Virus record (IMG/VR): IMGVR_UViG_3300028666_000053
Coordinates: 1 to 42,889 of that record
Direction: 5' to 3' (one strand)
Source of the DNA: a virus
Length of the DNA: 42,889 nt
Positions 6,830-16,064 of the stretch are shown here, one piece after another. A program made the position numbers and the translations under genes. The notes beneath the pieces are model-generated. The model did no database searches. It was not told the DNA's origin and saw only the letters and a list, made by a program, of their open reading frames with translations. Positions within the stretch are counted from its first letter, which is position 1. Every line of letters starts with the position of its first letter.

Positions 6830-8404
6830 GTGGATTTTGATTATAGTTCGCCTGACTACACTGCGGTTTTTAATCATAGAATAGAGCGCTTACAACGTAT
6901 CAGAGAGCAACCACATAAGCTTCCGATGCTTTATAGTTACTATAGAGAACACCCGTGGCAATTCATCAATGACTGGGGTAATACATACGATCCACGGAAT
7001 TTAGCAAAAGGTTTACCGGCTACTATTCCGTTTTTACTCTTTAAAAAACAAGAAGAGTGGATAAAGTTTGTTTTTAAAAACTGGAAAGACTCGATATCCG
7101 CGCTCACTGAAAAATCTCGCGGGATGGGGCTTAGCTGGTTAGCAGTAGCTTTTTCAGCAACAATAGCTATCTTTAATGACGATGTTACAATTTCATTTGT
7201 TTCACGGGTTGAATCAAATGTTGACAAAATAGGAGACCCGGATTCTCTTTTTGAAAAAGCGAGAATGTTTATCGCACTATTACCTCCAGAATTCAGAGGA
7301 GATTGGATGGCACATAGAGACTCTTCGCATCTAAAAATATTGTTCCCAGCTACAAATTCTATAATCAGAGGGGAAGCCGGTAAAAATGCAGGGAGGGGAG
7401 GTCGGGCTTCTATCGTTTTTGTGGATGAAGCCGCGCATTTACAGCAAGCAGAGTCAGTAGAAAAGTCTTTGTCACAAACAACATTTTGTAGACAAGACAT
7501 TTCTACCCCCAATGGCCGTGCAAACCCTTTTGCTAGAAAAAGATTTAGTGGGGCTTTACCCGTTTTTACATTGCATTGGCGTGATGATCCACATAAAAAC
7601 AAAGAATGGTATGATAAAATGTGTAAAGTGCTGAATGACCCGGTTATAATTGCACAAGAACTAGATATCGACTATTCGGCCTCGGTCAATGGTATTGTGA
7701 TCCCTTCGCAATGGGTTCAGGCCGCCGTGGGGGCTTATGAAAAATTGGGTTTAAAAAGCAGTGGTCCTGGAAAAACGGCTATGGACGTAGCGGACGAAGG
7801 ATTTGATGATAACTCTATTTCGGTCAGGTTTGGGATGGAATTAAAATACTTAGAGACTTTTAGTGGGAAAGGTAGCGATATTTTTAAGTCGGTAATAAGA
7901 GCTTATCATATTTGCGATAACCATTCTATAAGCCTCTTGCGGTATGATGCGGACGGTTTAGGTGCTTCGGTGCGGGGGGACTCTAGAATGATTAATGAGC
8001 ATAGAGCCGCAGAAGGTATTTCAGAAATAATATCAGAACCTTTTCGAGGGTCAGCGCAAGTCGTATCCCCGGAATTGAAAAATGGCACGGGGGTAAAGAA
8101 TAAAGACAGGTTTCAAAATCTGAAGTCTCAAAGTTGGTGGCATCTGAGGACTCTGTTTTTAAACACTTATCGTGCAATTGTAGAAAAAATGGAGTACGAT
8201 GTGGAAAATATTATTTCTATAGACCCACGCTTGCCGGAGTTAAGTCAACTGCTTGTTGAATTGTCGCAACCGACTTATTCTCTAACAAATTCGGGTAAAA
8301 TAGTAATAGATAAAAGCCCAGACGGCTCTAAATCCCCTAATAGGGCCGATAGTGTCATGATTTTGTATTCACCGGAACGATCTAAAGGATTCTTTGATGT
8401 TTAA
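6830..8404 (+). CDS. terL: terminase large subunit
   Basis: The 524-aa product is the DNA-packaging motor. Seen: Walker A-like KSRGMGLSW (about residues 95-103), Walker B IVFVDEA (195-201), and a C-terminal RNase H-like nuclease starting at TAMDVADEG (Asp near 319) with YDADGLGAS later. Length is normal for a headful-type large terminase. It starts at GTG two bases after the small-subunit stop and overlaps the portal start. A 220-aa antisense open frame within it is a shadow. Confidence 0.95.
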   Translation: MDFDYSSPDYTAVFNHRIERLQRIREQPHKLPMLYSYYREHPWQFINDWGNTYDPRNLAKGLPATIPFLLFKKQEEWIKFVFKNWKDSISALTEKSRGMGLSWLAVAFSATIAIFNDDVTISFVSRVESNVDKIGDPDSLFEKARMFIALLPPEFRGDWMAHRDSSHLKILFPATNSIIRGEAGKNAGRGGRASIVFVDEAAHLQQAESVEKSLSQTTFCRQDISTPNGRANPFARKRFSGALPVFTLHWRDDPHKNKEWYDKMCKVLNDPVIIAQELDIDYSASVNGIVIPSQWVQAAVGAYEKLGLKSSGPGKTAMDVADEGFDDNSISVRFGMELKYLETFSGKGSDIFKSVIRAYHICDNHSISLLRYDADGLGASVRGDSRMINEHRAAEGISEIISEPFRGSAQVVSPELKNGTGVKNKDRFQNLKSQSWWHLRTLFLNTYRAIVEKMEYDVENIISIDPRLPELSQLLVELSQPTYSLTNSGKIVIDKSPDGSKSPNRADSVMILYSPERSKGFFDV

Positions 8405-9959
8405 TGTATTTTCAAGATTTAAAAAAAATAATATAGCTAGTACCGATACCGAAAAGAAAGAAAAGCCTTTTACTTTTGATAGTTGGGACAAACAAGTTAC
8501 AGACTTCTGTGTTATAGAAAAACAAAAGCATGATAAGATTTTAGCAGAAGTAAATAAAAACCAATTTAAGCCTTCTTTACCTCCTATGCTGCCGGATGGC
8601 GTTACGATGGACTCCGCGCCTCTGGCAGCACCTTATGCTACTTACTCTCCTTTCGTTCCGACGGCTTTACTGAGCTGGTTCGGTAGCCAAGGATATATCG
8701 GTTCTCAGTTTTGTGCGATCTTATCGCAGCACTGGTTGATATCAAGATGTTGTACTATACCTGTCGAGGATGCTGTTAGAAAAGGTTATGAAGTTACAGC
8801 CAATAGTGGAGAAAAAATTTCGCCGGAAATTTTAAATGACCTTCGGAATTATGACGACAAATATAGAATACACGAAAATTTAGTAGAGTTCGGAAGGAAT
8901 TGCAACATTTTCGGAATACGAATTGCTTTTTTTAACATAGAGCATGAAGACCCAGAGATGTATTATGAGAAGCCTTTTAATTTGGACGGGGTACTGCCTT
9001 ATAGCTATAAAAGCATCACGCAAAGAGATCCAAACTGGGTTACACCTCAGTTAGACATAGAGGCCGCTTCAAACCCAATATCTCCATATTTTCAAGATCC
9101 GACTTGGTGGGTAGTATCCGGACGAAAACATCATAGAGAGCACTTAGCGATAATACGTACAGAAAACCCGCCAGATTCTTTAAAACCTGCATATAATTAT
9201 GGAGGGGTCCCATTACCGCAGCGGATTTATGAACGTGTGTATGCTGCCGAAAGAACCGCAAACGAAGCACCCATGTTAGCTGTTACAAAGCGAATGTTGG
9301 TACAATCTATGGATGTTACACAAATAATCCCGAACCAACAAAAATTTGAAGAAAGAATGCGGTTACAAGAATATTGTAGAGATAATTATGGGACAAAATT
9401 CATAGGCGCTGAAGAGACTATTCAACAGTTAGATACTTCTTTAACAGATTTTGATTCTCTTATAACTTCGCAGTATCAATTAGTCGCTGGACAATCGGGG
9501 ATTCCGTTAAATAAATTATTGGGTACTCCGCCGAAGGGTTTTAGCTCAACCGGGGAGTACGAGGAATCTAGTTATCACGAAATGCTAGAAGGGGTTCAAA
9601 TAAAGCTAACTTGGTTTTTGCAAAGGCATTATGATTTATTAATCCGTTCTGAAATTTGCCCGAAATATGGAATAGCCCCTTTTAGTATAAAAATAGTGTG
9701 GGAAAAATTAGATTCACTTACAGAACAAGAAGCGGCTTTGGTAAATAAAACTAACGCGGAAACGGACGCTATCTTAATAGCCTCAAATACTATTGATAAT
9801 GTAGAATCTAGAGATCGTATAATTAAAGATCCAAATTCAGGATATAACGGACTATCTTCGGAAGTCCCCGAAGAACTTGAAGAAGATAGTATAGAAGAAC
9901 TTGAAGAAGATAGTATAGAAGAACAAGAGAATAACTATTTAGATTCTAGCGCGCTATGA
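8397..9959 (+). CDS. portal protein (DUF1073/Phage_portal_3-like)
   Basis: The 520-aa product forms the dodecameric DNA entry ring. The DUF1073 pattern is visible in the core: QHWLISRCCTIPVEDAVRKGYEV, the LLGTPPKGFSSTGEYEESSYHEML segment and the C-terminal helix with LTEQEAALVNKTNAETD. It ends with a tandem acidic repeat (EELEEDSIEELEEDSI) that is unusual. ATG 8397 has AAAGGA upstream and overlaps the terminase stop; the TTG one codon earlier is less likely. Placement between terminase and MuF-like gene supports the call. Confidence 0.88.
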   Translation: MFNVFSRFKKNNIASTDTEKKEKPFTFDSWDKQVTDFCVIEKQKHDKILAEVNKNQFKPSLPPMLPDGVTMDSAPLAAPYATYSPFVPTALLSWFGSQGYIGSQFCAILSQHWLISRCCTIPVEDAVRKGYEVTANSGEKISPEILNDLRNYDDKYRIHENLVEFGRNCNIFGIRIAFFNIEHEDPEMYYEKPFNLDGVLPYSYKSITQRDPNWVTPQLDIEAASNPISPYFQDPTWWVVSGRKHHREHLAIIRTENPPDSLKPAYNYGGVPLPQRIYERVYAAERTANEAPMLAVTKRMLVQSMDVTQIIPNQQKFEERMRLQEYCRDNYGTKFIGAEETIQQLDTSLTDFDSLITSQYQLVAGQSGIPLNKLLGTPPKGFSSTGEYEESSYHEMLEGVQIKLTWFLQRHYDLLIRSEICPKYGIAPFSIKIVWEKLDSLTEQEAALVNKTNAETDAILIASNTIDNVESRDRIIKDPNSGYNGLSSEVPEELEEDSIEELEEDSIEEQENNYLDSSAL

Positions 9960-10825
9960 AGATTGTAAAAAAAGGCAGTCGTATATTTACAAGCGCTAAG
10001 CAGTTAATGGCTTATAAAAAAAAAATAAAGGCCTGGACGAAGTCTATGCGGCGGGAAGTAGAGCGGCGGGTATTAGCTTTATTTGAAGCACCTGTGGGGG
10101 AAGAGTATCGTGAAATACAGAAGGGTCTATTAACTTTAGATGAGAGTATTTCAAGTCAATCTCGAATTTTATTAAATAGCCTAATTAAAAAGTATAAAAA
10201 ATTATTCAGTACGCGGTCAAAAGAGGCTTCTGAAATTATGGTCCGGGGCATTCTATCAGACACGAAAAAGAATTTAAATAGAAGTCTTAAGCAAGCGGAA
10301 AAAGATATAACGGTTAACTCGGGGTTAATCCCGAGCTATCTCCCTGAAAATGTAAAAGAAACGTCAAAAGCGATAGTACTTGAAAATATAGGGTTAATAA
10401 AATCAATACCTGAAGAGTATCTGAATGATATTAGCGGCGATGTTATGCGGGGCATTATTGGGGGCGGTAATCTACAAGAAATTAAAAGAGCTTTATTAAA
10501 GCATGGTCAGATAACTGAAAGACGCGCGGATATCATTGCCGAAGATCAAGTGCGAAAAGCTACAAATGCTGTGGCGGCAGAAAGGATGAAAAGTTCCGGT
10601 ATTGAAGTATTCGAATGGATACACAGTGGTGGCGGGAAAACACCCAGAAAATATCATCAAGAGCGAAACGGGAAATTTTACCGTTTTGATGATTTACCCA
10701 TAAATCCGCAGACCGGCGAGAGAGAAATACCGGGGCAAGCTCCTAACTGCCGATGCACTATGCGGCCTATTTATGAATTTGAACCCGAATTTAGTAAGGC
10801 GGAAAAAAATGACGGAAAGAATTGA
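9956..10825 (+). CDS. MuF/SPP1 gp7-like minor head protein
   Basis: The 289-aa product has a helical N-terminal half and a C-terminal MuF domain: RRADIIAEDQVRKATNAV, then the histidine-containing RKYHQERNGKFYRFDD and the hallmark GQAPNCRCTMRP. Known MuF proteins are packaged with or placed at the portal in the head. The start overlaps the portal stop and its end overlaps the next gene. No toxin domain is fused, unlike some MuF proteins. Confidence 0.88.
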   Translation: MKIVKKGSRIFTSAKQLMAYKKKIKAWTKSMRREVERRVLALFEAPVGEEYREIQKGLLTLDESISSQSRILLNSLIKKYKKLFSTRSKEASEIMVRGILSDTKKNLNRSLKQAEKDITVNSGLIPSYLPENVKETSKAIVLENIGLIKSIPEEYLNDISGDVMRGIIGGGNLQEIKRALLKHGQITERRADIIAEDQVRKATNAVAAERMKSSGIEVFEWIHSGGGKTPRKYHQERNGKFYRFDDLPINPQTGEREIPGQAPNCRCTMRPIYEFEPEFSKAEKNDGKN

Positions 10826-11897
10826 AGACCTTAATGGCTATATTGAAATCGAAGGGAATCCTATTTCTAGAGTAGGGGTATTTCCGTACTCCGGCGCGCA
10901 GATAAAAGCGCCCGGCTTAGATCCAAATAAAGTGTATTATATATATCGGTCTGAAGAAGAGTTAAGCGATCCTGAATGTATCGAGTCTTTTAAATTAATT
11001 CCATGGATTGAAGATCATGAGTTATTGGGCAAAAAAATAGGACTAGAATCCTCTGAGAAAAAAAAGATTGAAGGGGTAATTGGTGAAAAAGTATATTACG
11101 AAGATGGGTTATTGAAAGCCAATCTTAAAATTTTCACAAAAAGGATGGAAGATGTTGTAAGTAATGATAAAAAAGAGTTGTCAATAGGATATCAGTGCAA
11201 GTATACTATGACACCAGGGGTGTTTAATGGCCAGTATTATGATGGAGTTCAGACCGACCTTCGTGGTAATCATTTGGGGTCAGTTAGAGAAGGGAGAAGC
11301 GGTCCGGACGTTTCTGTTCTAGACGCTTTTATATTTACTTTTGATAGTGGGGGGATTTTAAACGTGGAATCTGAAAAAGAAGCGAAAGCCGAAATGACGT
11401 TAGAGACTTTAGCTGAAAAGTTAATGGCTCTAGAAGAAAAGATATCGAAATTTATGGCTGAAGACGATAGTGTGGAAGAACGTGAAGAATCTTCTTTTAC
11501 AAAAGAGGAACCTCAATTAGATGAAGTCGAAGAAGAAAAAGAAACTAAAAAAATTGAGGACGAAGATATGAGCAAAGGGAAATATGCGGCTATGGACGAA
11601 GCCCTTTTTGCTAAAAAAATATTTAAAGAAATAAGTCAATGCAAAAAATTAGCCGATAGTCTATCTAAAGTAGTCGGAGTTTTCGATCATGCTGAAAAAA
11701 ATCTCAATGATATCGCAGCTTACGGGGTTAAAAAGTTAGGACTGACGTGTCAAAAAGGGCATGAAATTACTGCTGTCGAATCGTATTTAAAAGCATATAA
11801 CTCGGGAAAAAATAGAGTGACTAACACAGTCGTCATGGATTCAAAGCCCGCTGGTACTGCCTTTGAACAATTCTCTAAATATTTAGAAGGGGCTTAA
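10809..11897 (+). CDS. DUF2213 capsid protease-scaffold fusion
   Basis: The 362-aa product has an N-terminal DUF2213 domain (about residues 1-200) with characteristic VFPYSGAQI, WIEDHELLG and NHLGSVREGRSGPDVSVLDA segments. It is followed by an acidic coiled-coil region (residues about 200-265) typical of an internal scaffold and a basic C-terminal part. This order suggests a head-maturation protease joined to its scaffold; catalytic residues were not assigned. ATG 10809 is preferred to 10773, which lies deeper in the MuF gene. Confidence 0.8.
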   Translation: MTERIEDLNGYIEIEGNPISRVGVFPYSGAQIKAPGLDPNKVYYIYRSEEELSDPECIESFKLIPWIEDHELLGKKIGLESSEKKKIEGVIGEKVYYEDGLLKANLKIFTKRMEDVVSNDKKELSIGYQCKYTMTPGVFNGQYYDGVQTDLRGNHLGSVREGRSGPDVSVLDAFIFTFDSGGILNVESEKEAKAEMTLETLAEKLMALEEKISKFMAEDDSVEEREESSFTKEEPQLDEVEEEKETKKIEDEDMSKGKYAAMDEALFAKKIFKEISQCKKLADSLSKVVGVFDHAEKNLNDIAAYGVKKLGLTCQKGHEITAVESYLKAYNSGKNRVTNTVVMDSKPAGTAFEQFSKYLEGA

Positions 11898-11900
11898 CTT

Positions 11901-12416
11901 ATGTCGGTACAAACAACTGTTAATTTTTTTGCGGGATTCGGAAATCCCGGTGATTTTTACGATGATAGTCCTCGTCGCGTGGAACCTTTTTTATTGCAAA
12001 GTGGCGATCCCACTCAAAATATTTTTGGACGAGCTTGTACTGTAGTCGCCGGAAATACCGGAGGAATTGCGATCGTGGGGGGCACTGGAGTTTTTGCGGG
12101 GTTCTTATGCGATTCAAAATCGGTTATCACGAACGGTACTGTTGCTGGTGGACCTCTAGCCGCGACTTTAACTGTTCCAAATAATATTAATGTTCCGCTT
12201 TGCAATTTCGGTTGCATCATTGTTAGTTTGCCCGCAGCCGCAGCGATCGGGGATTCAGTTCTATATAATACGACCACGGGCGCTTTGACTACGATTACTC
12301 CAGGCGGCACACCTCCAGGTGGTACGGCTTTTGCGCACGCTGTGGTTGATCGATTCGCAATTACTGGGGCTAGTTTAGCCGTTATTCGAATTTCTGTTGT
12401 TTCTACGCAGGCTTAA
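11901..12416 (+). CDS. capsid decoration/structural cement protein
   Basis: The 171-aa product is Gly/Ala/Thr-rich and beta-structured, with repeats of IAIVGGTGVFAG and GDSVLYNTTTGAL. This composition and the place directly before the major capsid gene fit the gp24-like cement proteins that stabilise the shell. It starts 3 nt after the protease-scaffold stop. Motif-level proof is weak, so position carries much of the call. Confidence 0.72.
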   Translation: MSVQTTVNFFAGFGNPGDFYDDSPRRVEPFLLQSGDPTQNIFGRACTVVAGNTGGIAIVGGTGVFAGFLCDSKSVITNGTVAGGPLAATLTVPNNINVPLCNFGCIIVSLPAAAAIGDSVLYNTTTGALTTITPGGTPPGGTAFAHAVVDRFAITGASLAVIRISVVSTQA

Positions 12417-12421
12417 TTACT

Positions 12422-13552
12422 ATGTCTACTCAAAATCAAGTATCTATTGAAAAATCTTTCGTCAACCCACGGTCTAGTCAGGCTCTATCAAAATTAAAAT
12501 TTAATACAGCTATGGAAGCTATTGAATTTGCGACACACCCCGAAGGCTTATTAAAGCGTGGGATCGATGTGAAAAGTATCGCTTCTCATGCGATGGATGC
12601 CGTTTTACCAACGAATCAAACTACTTCTAGTATTCCTTTCCCTGTTCAATTTTTTCAAAATTGGTTACCAGGATTTACTCATATCGCAACAGCGAGACGA
12701 AAAGCCGATGATCTAGTCGGGCTTTCGACAATGGGGGAATTTTCTGATGAACAAGTTGTACAATCTGTTTTAGAATTGCAGGGCGGCGTTGTTCCTTATA
12801 CCGACTATTCTAATATGCCTATCAGCAACTATAACATTAATTATCCTGCATATTCGGTAGTACGATTTTGGGAAGGGATTCAGGTAGGGGTGTTAGAAAA
12901 TGAAAGAGCCGCTCGTGTAAATTTAGATCCTTTTGCGGCTAAAAGAAATGCAGCCGCTATGAACTTAGATATTGAACGTAATTTTATTGCTTTCAATGGA
13001 TATAACAACGGCTTAAATAACACATATGGGTTTTTAACAGACCCTAATTTATCGGCGTATATCACAGTTCCTGTTGGCGCCGCGGGGCCAACGACTTGGG
13101 CAAGTAAGACTTACACTGAAGTCATTGCGGATATTATCTTATTTTTAAGTAATTTAAGAACGGTTACAAAAGAAGTAGTCGACCCGGATCGGGATGATAT
13201 TACTTTAGCGCTTGCAACAGCTGTAGTCGATCAATTAAGTAAAGTTTCGCAGCAGGGCCAGTCTAATTCAGTCATGATGTGGTTACGAGAGACTTACCCC
13301 CGAGTTCGTGTTGTTTCAGCCCCGGAATTAACAGCAGCTAATGGCGGCGCGAATGTAGCTTATGTATACGCAGAAACCGTAAATGATATGTCAACCGATG
13401 ATCGACGTACCTTTATGCAAGTAGTCCCAGTGACTTTAAAAAGTTTAGGCGTGAGACAAAATATAACTAATATAGAAGAAGGATATGCAAATGCTACAGC
13501 TGGGGTTTTTGTGAAAAGACCTTATGCGGTTGGGCGATATACCGGACTTTAA
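12422..13552 (+). CDS. major capsid protein (DUF2184-like)
   Basis: The 376-aa product fits the DUF2184 major capsid family: NLDIERNFIAFNGYN, TYGFLTDPNL, the P-domain segment SKTYTEVIADIILFLSNLR and the C-terminal AGVFVKRPYAVGRYTGL. It is preceded by the cement protein and followed by connector genes, the standard order. Length is typical. There is no obvious N-terminal delta domain, consistent with a separate scaffold. Confidence 0.88.
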   Translation: MSTQNQVSIEKSFVNPRSSQALSKLKFNTAMEAIEFATHPEGLLKRGIDVKSIASHAMDAVLPTNQTTSSIPFPVQFFQNWLPGFTHIATARRKADDLVGLSTMGEFSDEQVVQSVLELQGGVVPYTDYSNMPISNYNINYPAYSVVRFWEGIQVGVLENERAARVNLDPFAAKRNAAAMNLDIERNFIAFNGYNNGLNNTYGFLTDPNLSAYITVPVGAAGPTTWASKTYTEVIADIILFLSNLRTVTKEVVDPDRDDITLALATAVVDQLSKVSQQGQSNSVMMWLRETYPRVRVVSAPELTAANGGANVAYVYAETVNDMSTDDRRTFMQVVPVTLKSLGVRQNITNIEEGYANATAGVFVKRPYAVGRYTGL

Positions 13553-13575
13553 TTTTTTATTAGGAGTAAAAAAAA

Positions 13576-13794
13576 ATGTATGTAATTAAGTCGTATCTTA
13601 CGGGTGCTGTAAAATATGAAGATAAAAGCGGAATAACCGTGGAAGGACGTACTAAAAAAACAAAAGGCTATGGAGAAACTTTTGTAACTGAAGAGCAATT
13701 AGGCCTTTTACGATTGAATAGTATTTTTAAGATACATGAAGGAAACGGAAATATCGTAGTAGTCGAAGAAAATTTGGCAGATGCTAAAAAATGA
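13576..13794 (+). CDS. hypothetical head protein, paralogue A
   Basis: The 72-aa product shares a domain with the next protein: TEEQLGLLRLNSIFKIHEGNGNIVV here against TDEQLELLKNNPVFDIHLKNGFIKI there, and both open with a short beta segment containing a TG[AS]V motif. GGAGTAAAAA precedes the ATG. It lies between capsid and connector genes, so a head-associated role is likely, but the function is unknown. Confidence 0.7.
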   Translation: MYVIKSYLTGAVKYEDKSGITVEGRTKKTKGYGETFVTEEQLGLLRLNSIFKIHEGNGNIVVVEENLADAKK

Positions 13795-14210
13795 ATAAAA
13801 ATTACATATACTCAACGATGACCGGCAGTGTAGCATACGCATTATATAAACGGTTGCATGGAGAATTAATCCAAGAAGTAGAAGGTACTCGAGTTTTGAT
13901 TAATGGGAATTCTCATGTAGCCGTGGCTACAAATCCTTTAAAAACCCATTTTATGACGCAAAAAGGAGCGGTAACAGTTGTAACTGATGAGCAATTAGAG
14001 CTACTTAAAAATAATCCGGTTTTTGATATTCATCTTAAAAATGGGTTTATTAAAATAGACTCTAAAAAAGACATCGATAATGCAATTCGGGATTTAAATA
14101 AAAAAGATAAGTCTGCGCCGTATTGCCCTGAGGATTATGAAAAAAATGGAAGGCGCTATGAAAGTGGGTCTAGAGTTAAAGCCCCCTCCGTCGGAAAAGT
14201 AAATGAATGA
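13791..14210 (+). CDS. hypothetical head protein, paralogue B
   Basis: The 139-aa product contains the same small domain as the preceding gene (VTDEQLELLKNNPVFDIH) plus a charged C-terminal tail with a Cys-Pro-Glu stretch. Proteins with STMTGSVAYALY-type openings are common between capsid and connector genes of Mu-like phages. ATGA overlap upstream and downstream shows co-translation. Function is unknown. Confidence 0.7.
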   Translation: MNKNYIYSTMTGSVAYALYKRLHGELIQEVEGTRVLINGNSHVAVATNPLKTHFMTQKGAVTVVTDEQLELLKNNPVFDIHLKNGFIKIDSKKDIDNAIRDLNKKDKSAPYCPEDYEKNGRRYESGSRVKAPSVGKVNE

Positions 14211-14641
14211 CTTCAGTAACCTTTGACGTTACAAAATTTAGAGCGATGTATCCACAATTTGCGGACCCGGTTGAATTTCCAGACGTAATATTGCAGGGGT
14301 TTTGGGATTTAGCTACATGTTACATGTCCGACGAAAATTACGGTATTTTGCAGGGTAATTGTAGACAAAATGCTCTAAATATGCTGACGGCGCATTTGGC
14401 TGGATTATCGGGGGTACAAGCGGCCGGTGAGATAACAAACGTAATACAAAATGCGGTTGTAGATAAGACACAAGTTGGTTTTGTGGCACCACCTATAAAA
14501 AATTCTTGGCAGTATTGGCTGAATGAGACGCCGTATGGACAACAATTTTTAGCGTTAATGTGCGTCCTATCTGCCGGAGGATTTTATATCGGGGGATTAC
14601 CTGAGAAGTCGGCATTTAGGAAGGTGTACGGAATTTTTTAA
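14207..14641 (+). CDS. head-tail connector (DUF4054-like)
   Basis: The 144-aa product begins VTFDVTKFRAMYPQFADP and continues with ILQGFWDLATCYMSDENYG and QNALNMLTAHLAGL, a clear DUF4054 pattern. Members are adaptor-type head completion proteins that dock onto the portal. It overlaps the next gene by one base. Confidence 0.85.
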   Translation: MTSVTFDVTKFRAMYPQFADPVEFPDVILQGFWDLATCYMSDENYGILQGNCRQNALNMLTAHLAGLSGVQAAGEITNVIQNAVVDKTQVGFVAPPIKNSWQYWLNETPYGQQFLALMCVLSAGGFYIGGLPEKSAFRKVYGIF

Positions 14642-15144
14642 TGAAAATAATTCGAACTAAAACTGAGATCGGTAAGAGTCTACAGTCAGCTGTAAAGAAA
14701 TTAGAAGAAAATACAAAAGTAGGAAAAGTGGGTTGGTTTGAAAATGCAAAATACGATAGCGGGGTTCGCGTCGCGAAAATAGCGGCAATACAAGATAGAG
14801 GCTTGTCAGAAAAAAATATACCAAAGCGACCTATGCTCGAACCCACTGTGGCGAGAGAGCAGCAAAATTGGAAAAGAATATTTTTAATGGAAACTAGAAA
14901 ACTATTAAAAGATGAAATAGGTATATCCCATATCTTAGAAAGGCTAGTTAACCGCGCAGCGGGGGATGTAAAAAAAACGATTTCACAAATTATAGAACCG
15001 CCGTTGAAACCCGCCACTATACGAGCTAGGACTAGAAAATATAAAGATAAGAAAATAACAGATACTTTAAGTAAACCGTTGATTGAGACCGGGATTTTAT
15101 TAAGTACTGTTACCGGAATAGTAATTGAAGAGAGTAGCGATTAA
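14641..15144 (+). CDS. HK97 gp10-like/neck or tail-completion protein
   Basis: The 167-aa basic product has VGWFENAKYDSGVRVAKIAAIQDRG followed by IPKRPMLEPTVA; the R-P-[FM]-[LM] segment after an exposed loop is typical of virion morphogenesis/gp10-like neck proteins. The C-terminus (LIETGILLSTVTG) also fits that fold. It overlaps both neighbours. Confidence 0.72.
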   Translation: MKIIRTKTEIGKSLQSAVKKLEENTKVGKVGWFENAKYDSGVRVAKIAAIQDRGLSEKNIPKRPMLEPTVAREQQNWKRIFLMETRKLLKDEIGISHILERLVNRAAGDVKKTISQIIEPPLKPATIRARTRKYKDKKITDTLSKPLIETGILLSTVTGIVIEESSD

Positions 15145-15518
15145 TGCGCGTCCCGGGGTCTAATTTATTAAATATCGCGTTACGGGCTATTTCAAAACAA
15201 AAAGTAGGTTACTATAAATTTTCAGGTCGAGACTTAAATAGTATAGGACAATATGAAGACACCTATGACGACCCTATAAATATATATGGCAGCTTTCAGG
15301 CGGTATCGAGAAAGATGTATGCTCAGTATGATTTGGACTTTTCGAAGTATTATGCGACTTTTTATACTTCTAATGACATCTTAGCAACAGATAGAGATGT
15401 GACCGGAGATAAAATTTCGTATAATAATTACACGTGGAAGTGTGAATCTAACAATGACTGGTTCGCACAAGACGGTTGGAAAGGAGTCTTAGTTGTTCGA
15501 ATAATAGCGCCGTCATAA
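15144..15518 (+). CDS. head-closure/neck protein
   Basis: The 124-aa product has a beta-rich pattern (DDPINIYGSFQAV, FYTSNDILATDRDVTGDKISYN, WKCESNNDWFAQDGWK) seen in head-tail stopper-like proteins of contractile-tail phages. The place between the gp10-like and tail terminator genes supports this. No single diagnostic motif is present. Confidence 0.6.
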   Translation: MRVPGSNLLNIALRAISKQKVGYYKFSGRDLNSIGQYEDTYDDPINIYGSFQAVSRKMYAQYDLDFSKYYATFYTSNDILATDRDVTGDKISYNNYTWKCESNNDWFAQDGWKGVLVVRIIAPS

Positions 15519-15520
15519 AT

Positions 15521-16060
15521 ATGTACGATAATCAGTTAATACAATTATTTTTACCGATCGTGTCTGAAGGCTTAGTCAGCCAAGGATTCACTAATGTTAC
15601 TATAGCCGCAGCGGCCCAAAATTTTCAAGAAGGGGTTAATTCGGGCCCAACTGTTTTTTTTAAGAAAATTTCCGATAAACGTTGGGGATGGCCTGAAATA
15701 AAATATTGGTGGGATGATACCGCGCAATTAGAAAAAGGTAAAATATCTCAAGTCATGGAAACTACTTTCCGAATGCAAGCGCTGTATAGACAAGACCCGA
15801 ATAACGTGGACTCTATAACGGCTTCAGATGTTCTAAATTTAGTTGCAATTATTTTACAAAGTGATTCAACTGTGCAACAATTAGCGTTACAAGGGGTAGG
15901 AGTCTTAAGAATTATGGATCTACCAGCTCCATATTTTGTGGATGACTTAGATCGATTTGAGTCAGCTCCATATTTTGATTTTATATTAACGCATACTAAT
16001 TATTTGGATGTTGTGTCGAGTCCGATAACTGATATATCCGAAGGCATTTACAGGGTTTAA
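15521..16060 (+). CDS. tail terminator-like neck protein
   Basis: The 179-aa product starts at ATG 15521, two bases after the previous stop; the TTG at 15476 would require a 43-nt overlap. Segments AAAQNFQEGVNSGPTVFFKKISDKRWGWP and METTFRMQALYRQDP are typical of the LIC12616-like neck family found just before DUF3383 sheath genes. A tail terminator joins tube and connector; the role is inferred from position. Confidence 0.7.
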   Translation: MYDNQLIQLFLPIVSEGLVSQGFTNVTIAAAAQNFQEGVNSGPTVFFKKISDKRWGWPEIKYWWDDTAQLEKGKISQVMETTFRMQALYRQDPNNVDSITASDVLNLVAIILQSDSTVQQLALQGVGVLRIMDLPAPYFVDDLDRFESAPYFDFILTHTNYLDVVSSPITDISEGIYRV

Positions 16061-16064
16061 AATT

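Noticed and set aside
6940-7602. 220-aa antisense open frame in the large terminase gene
   Set aside because: No start signal or family pattern; the + strand frame has all terminase motifs.
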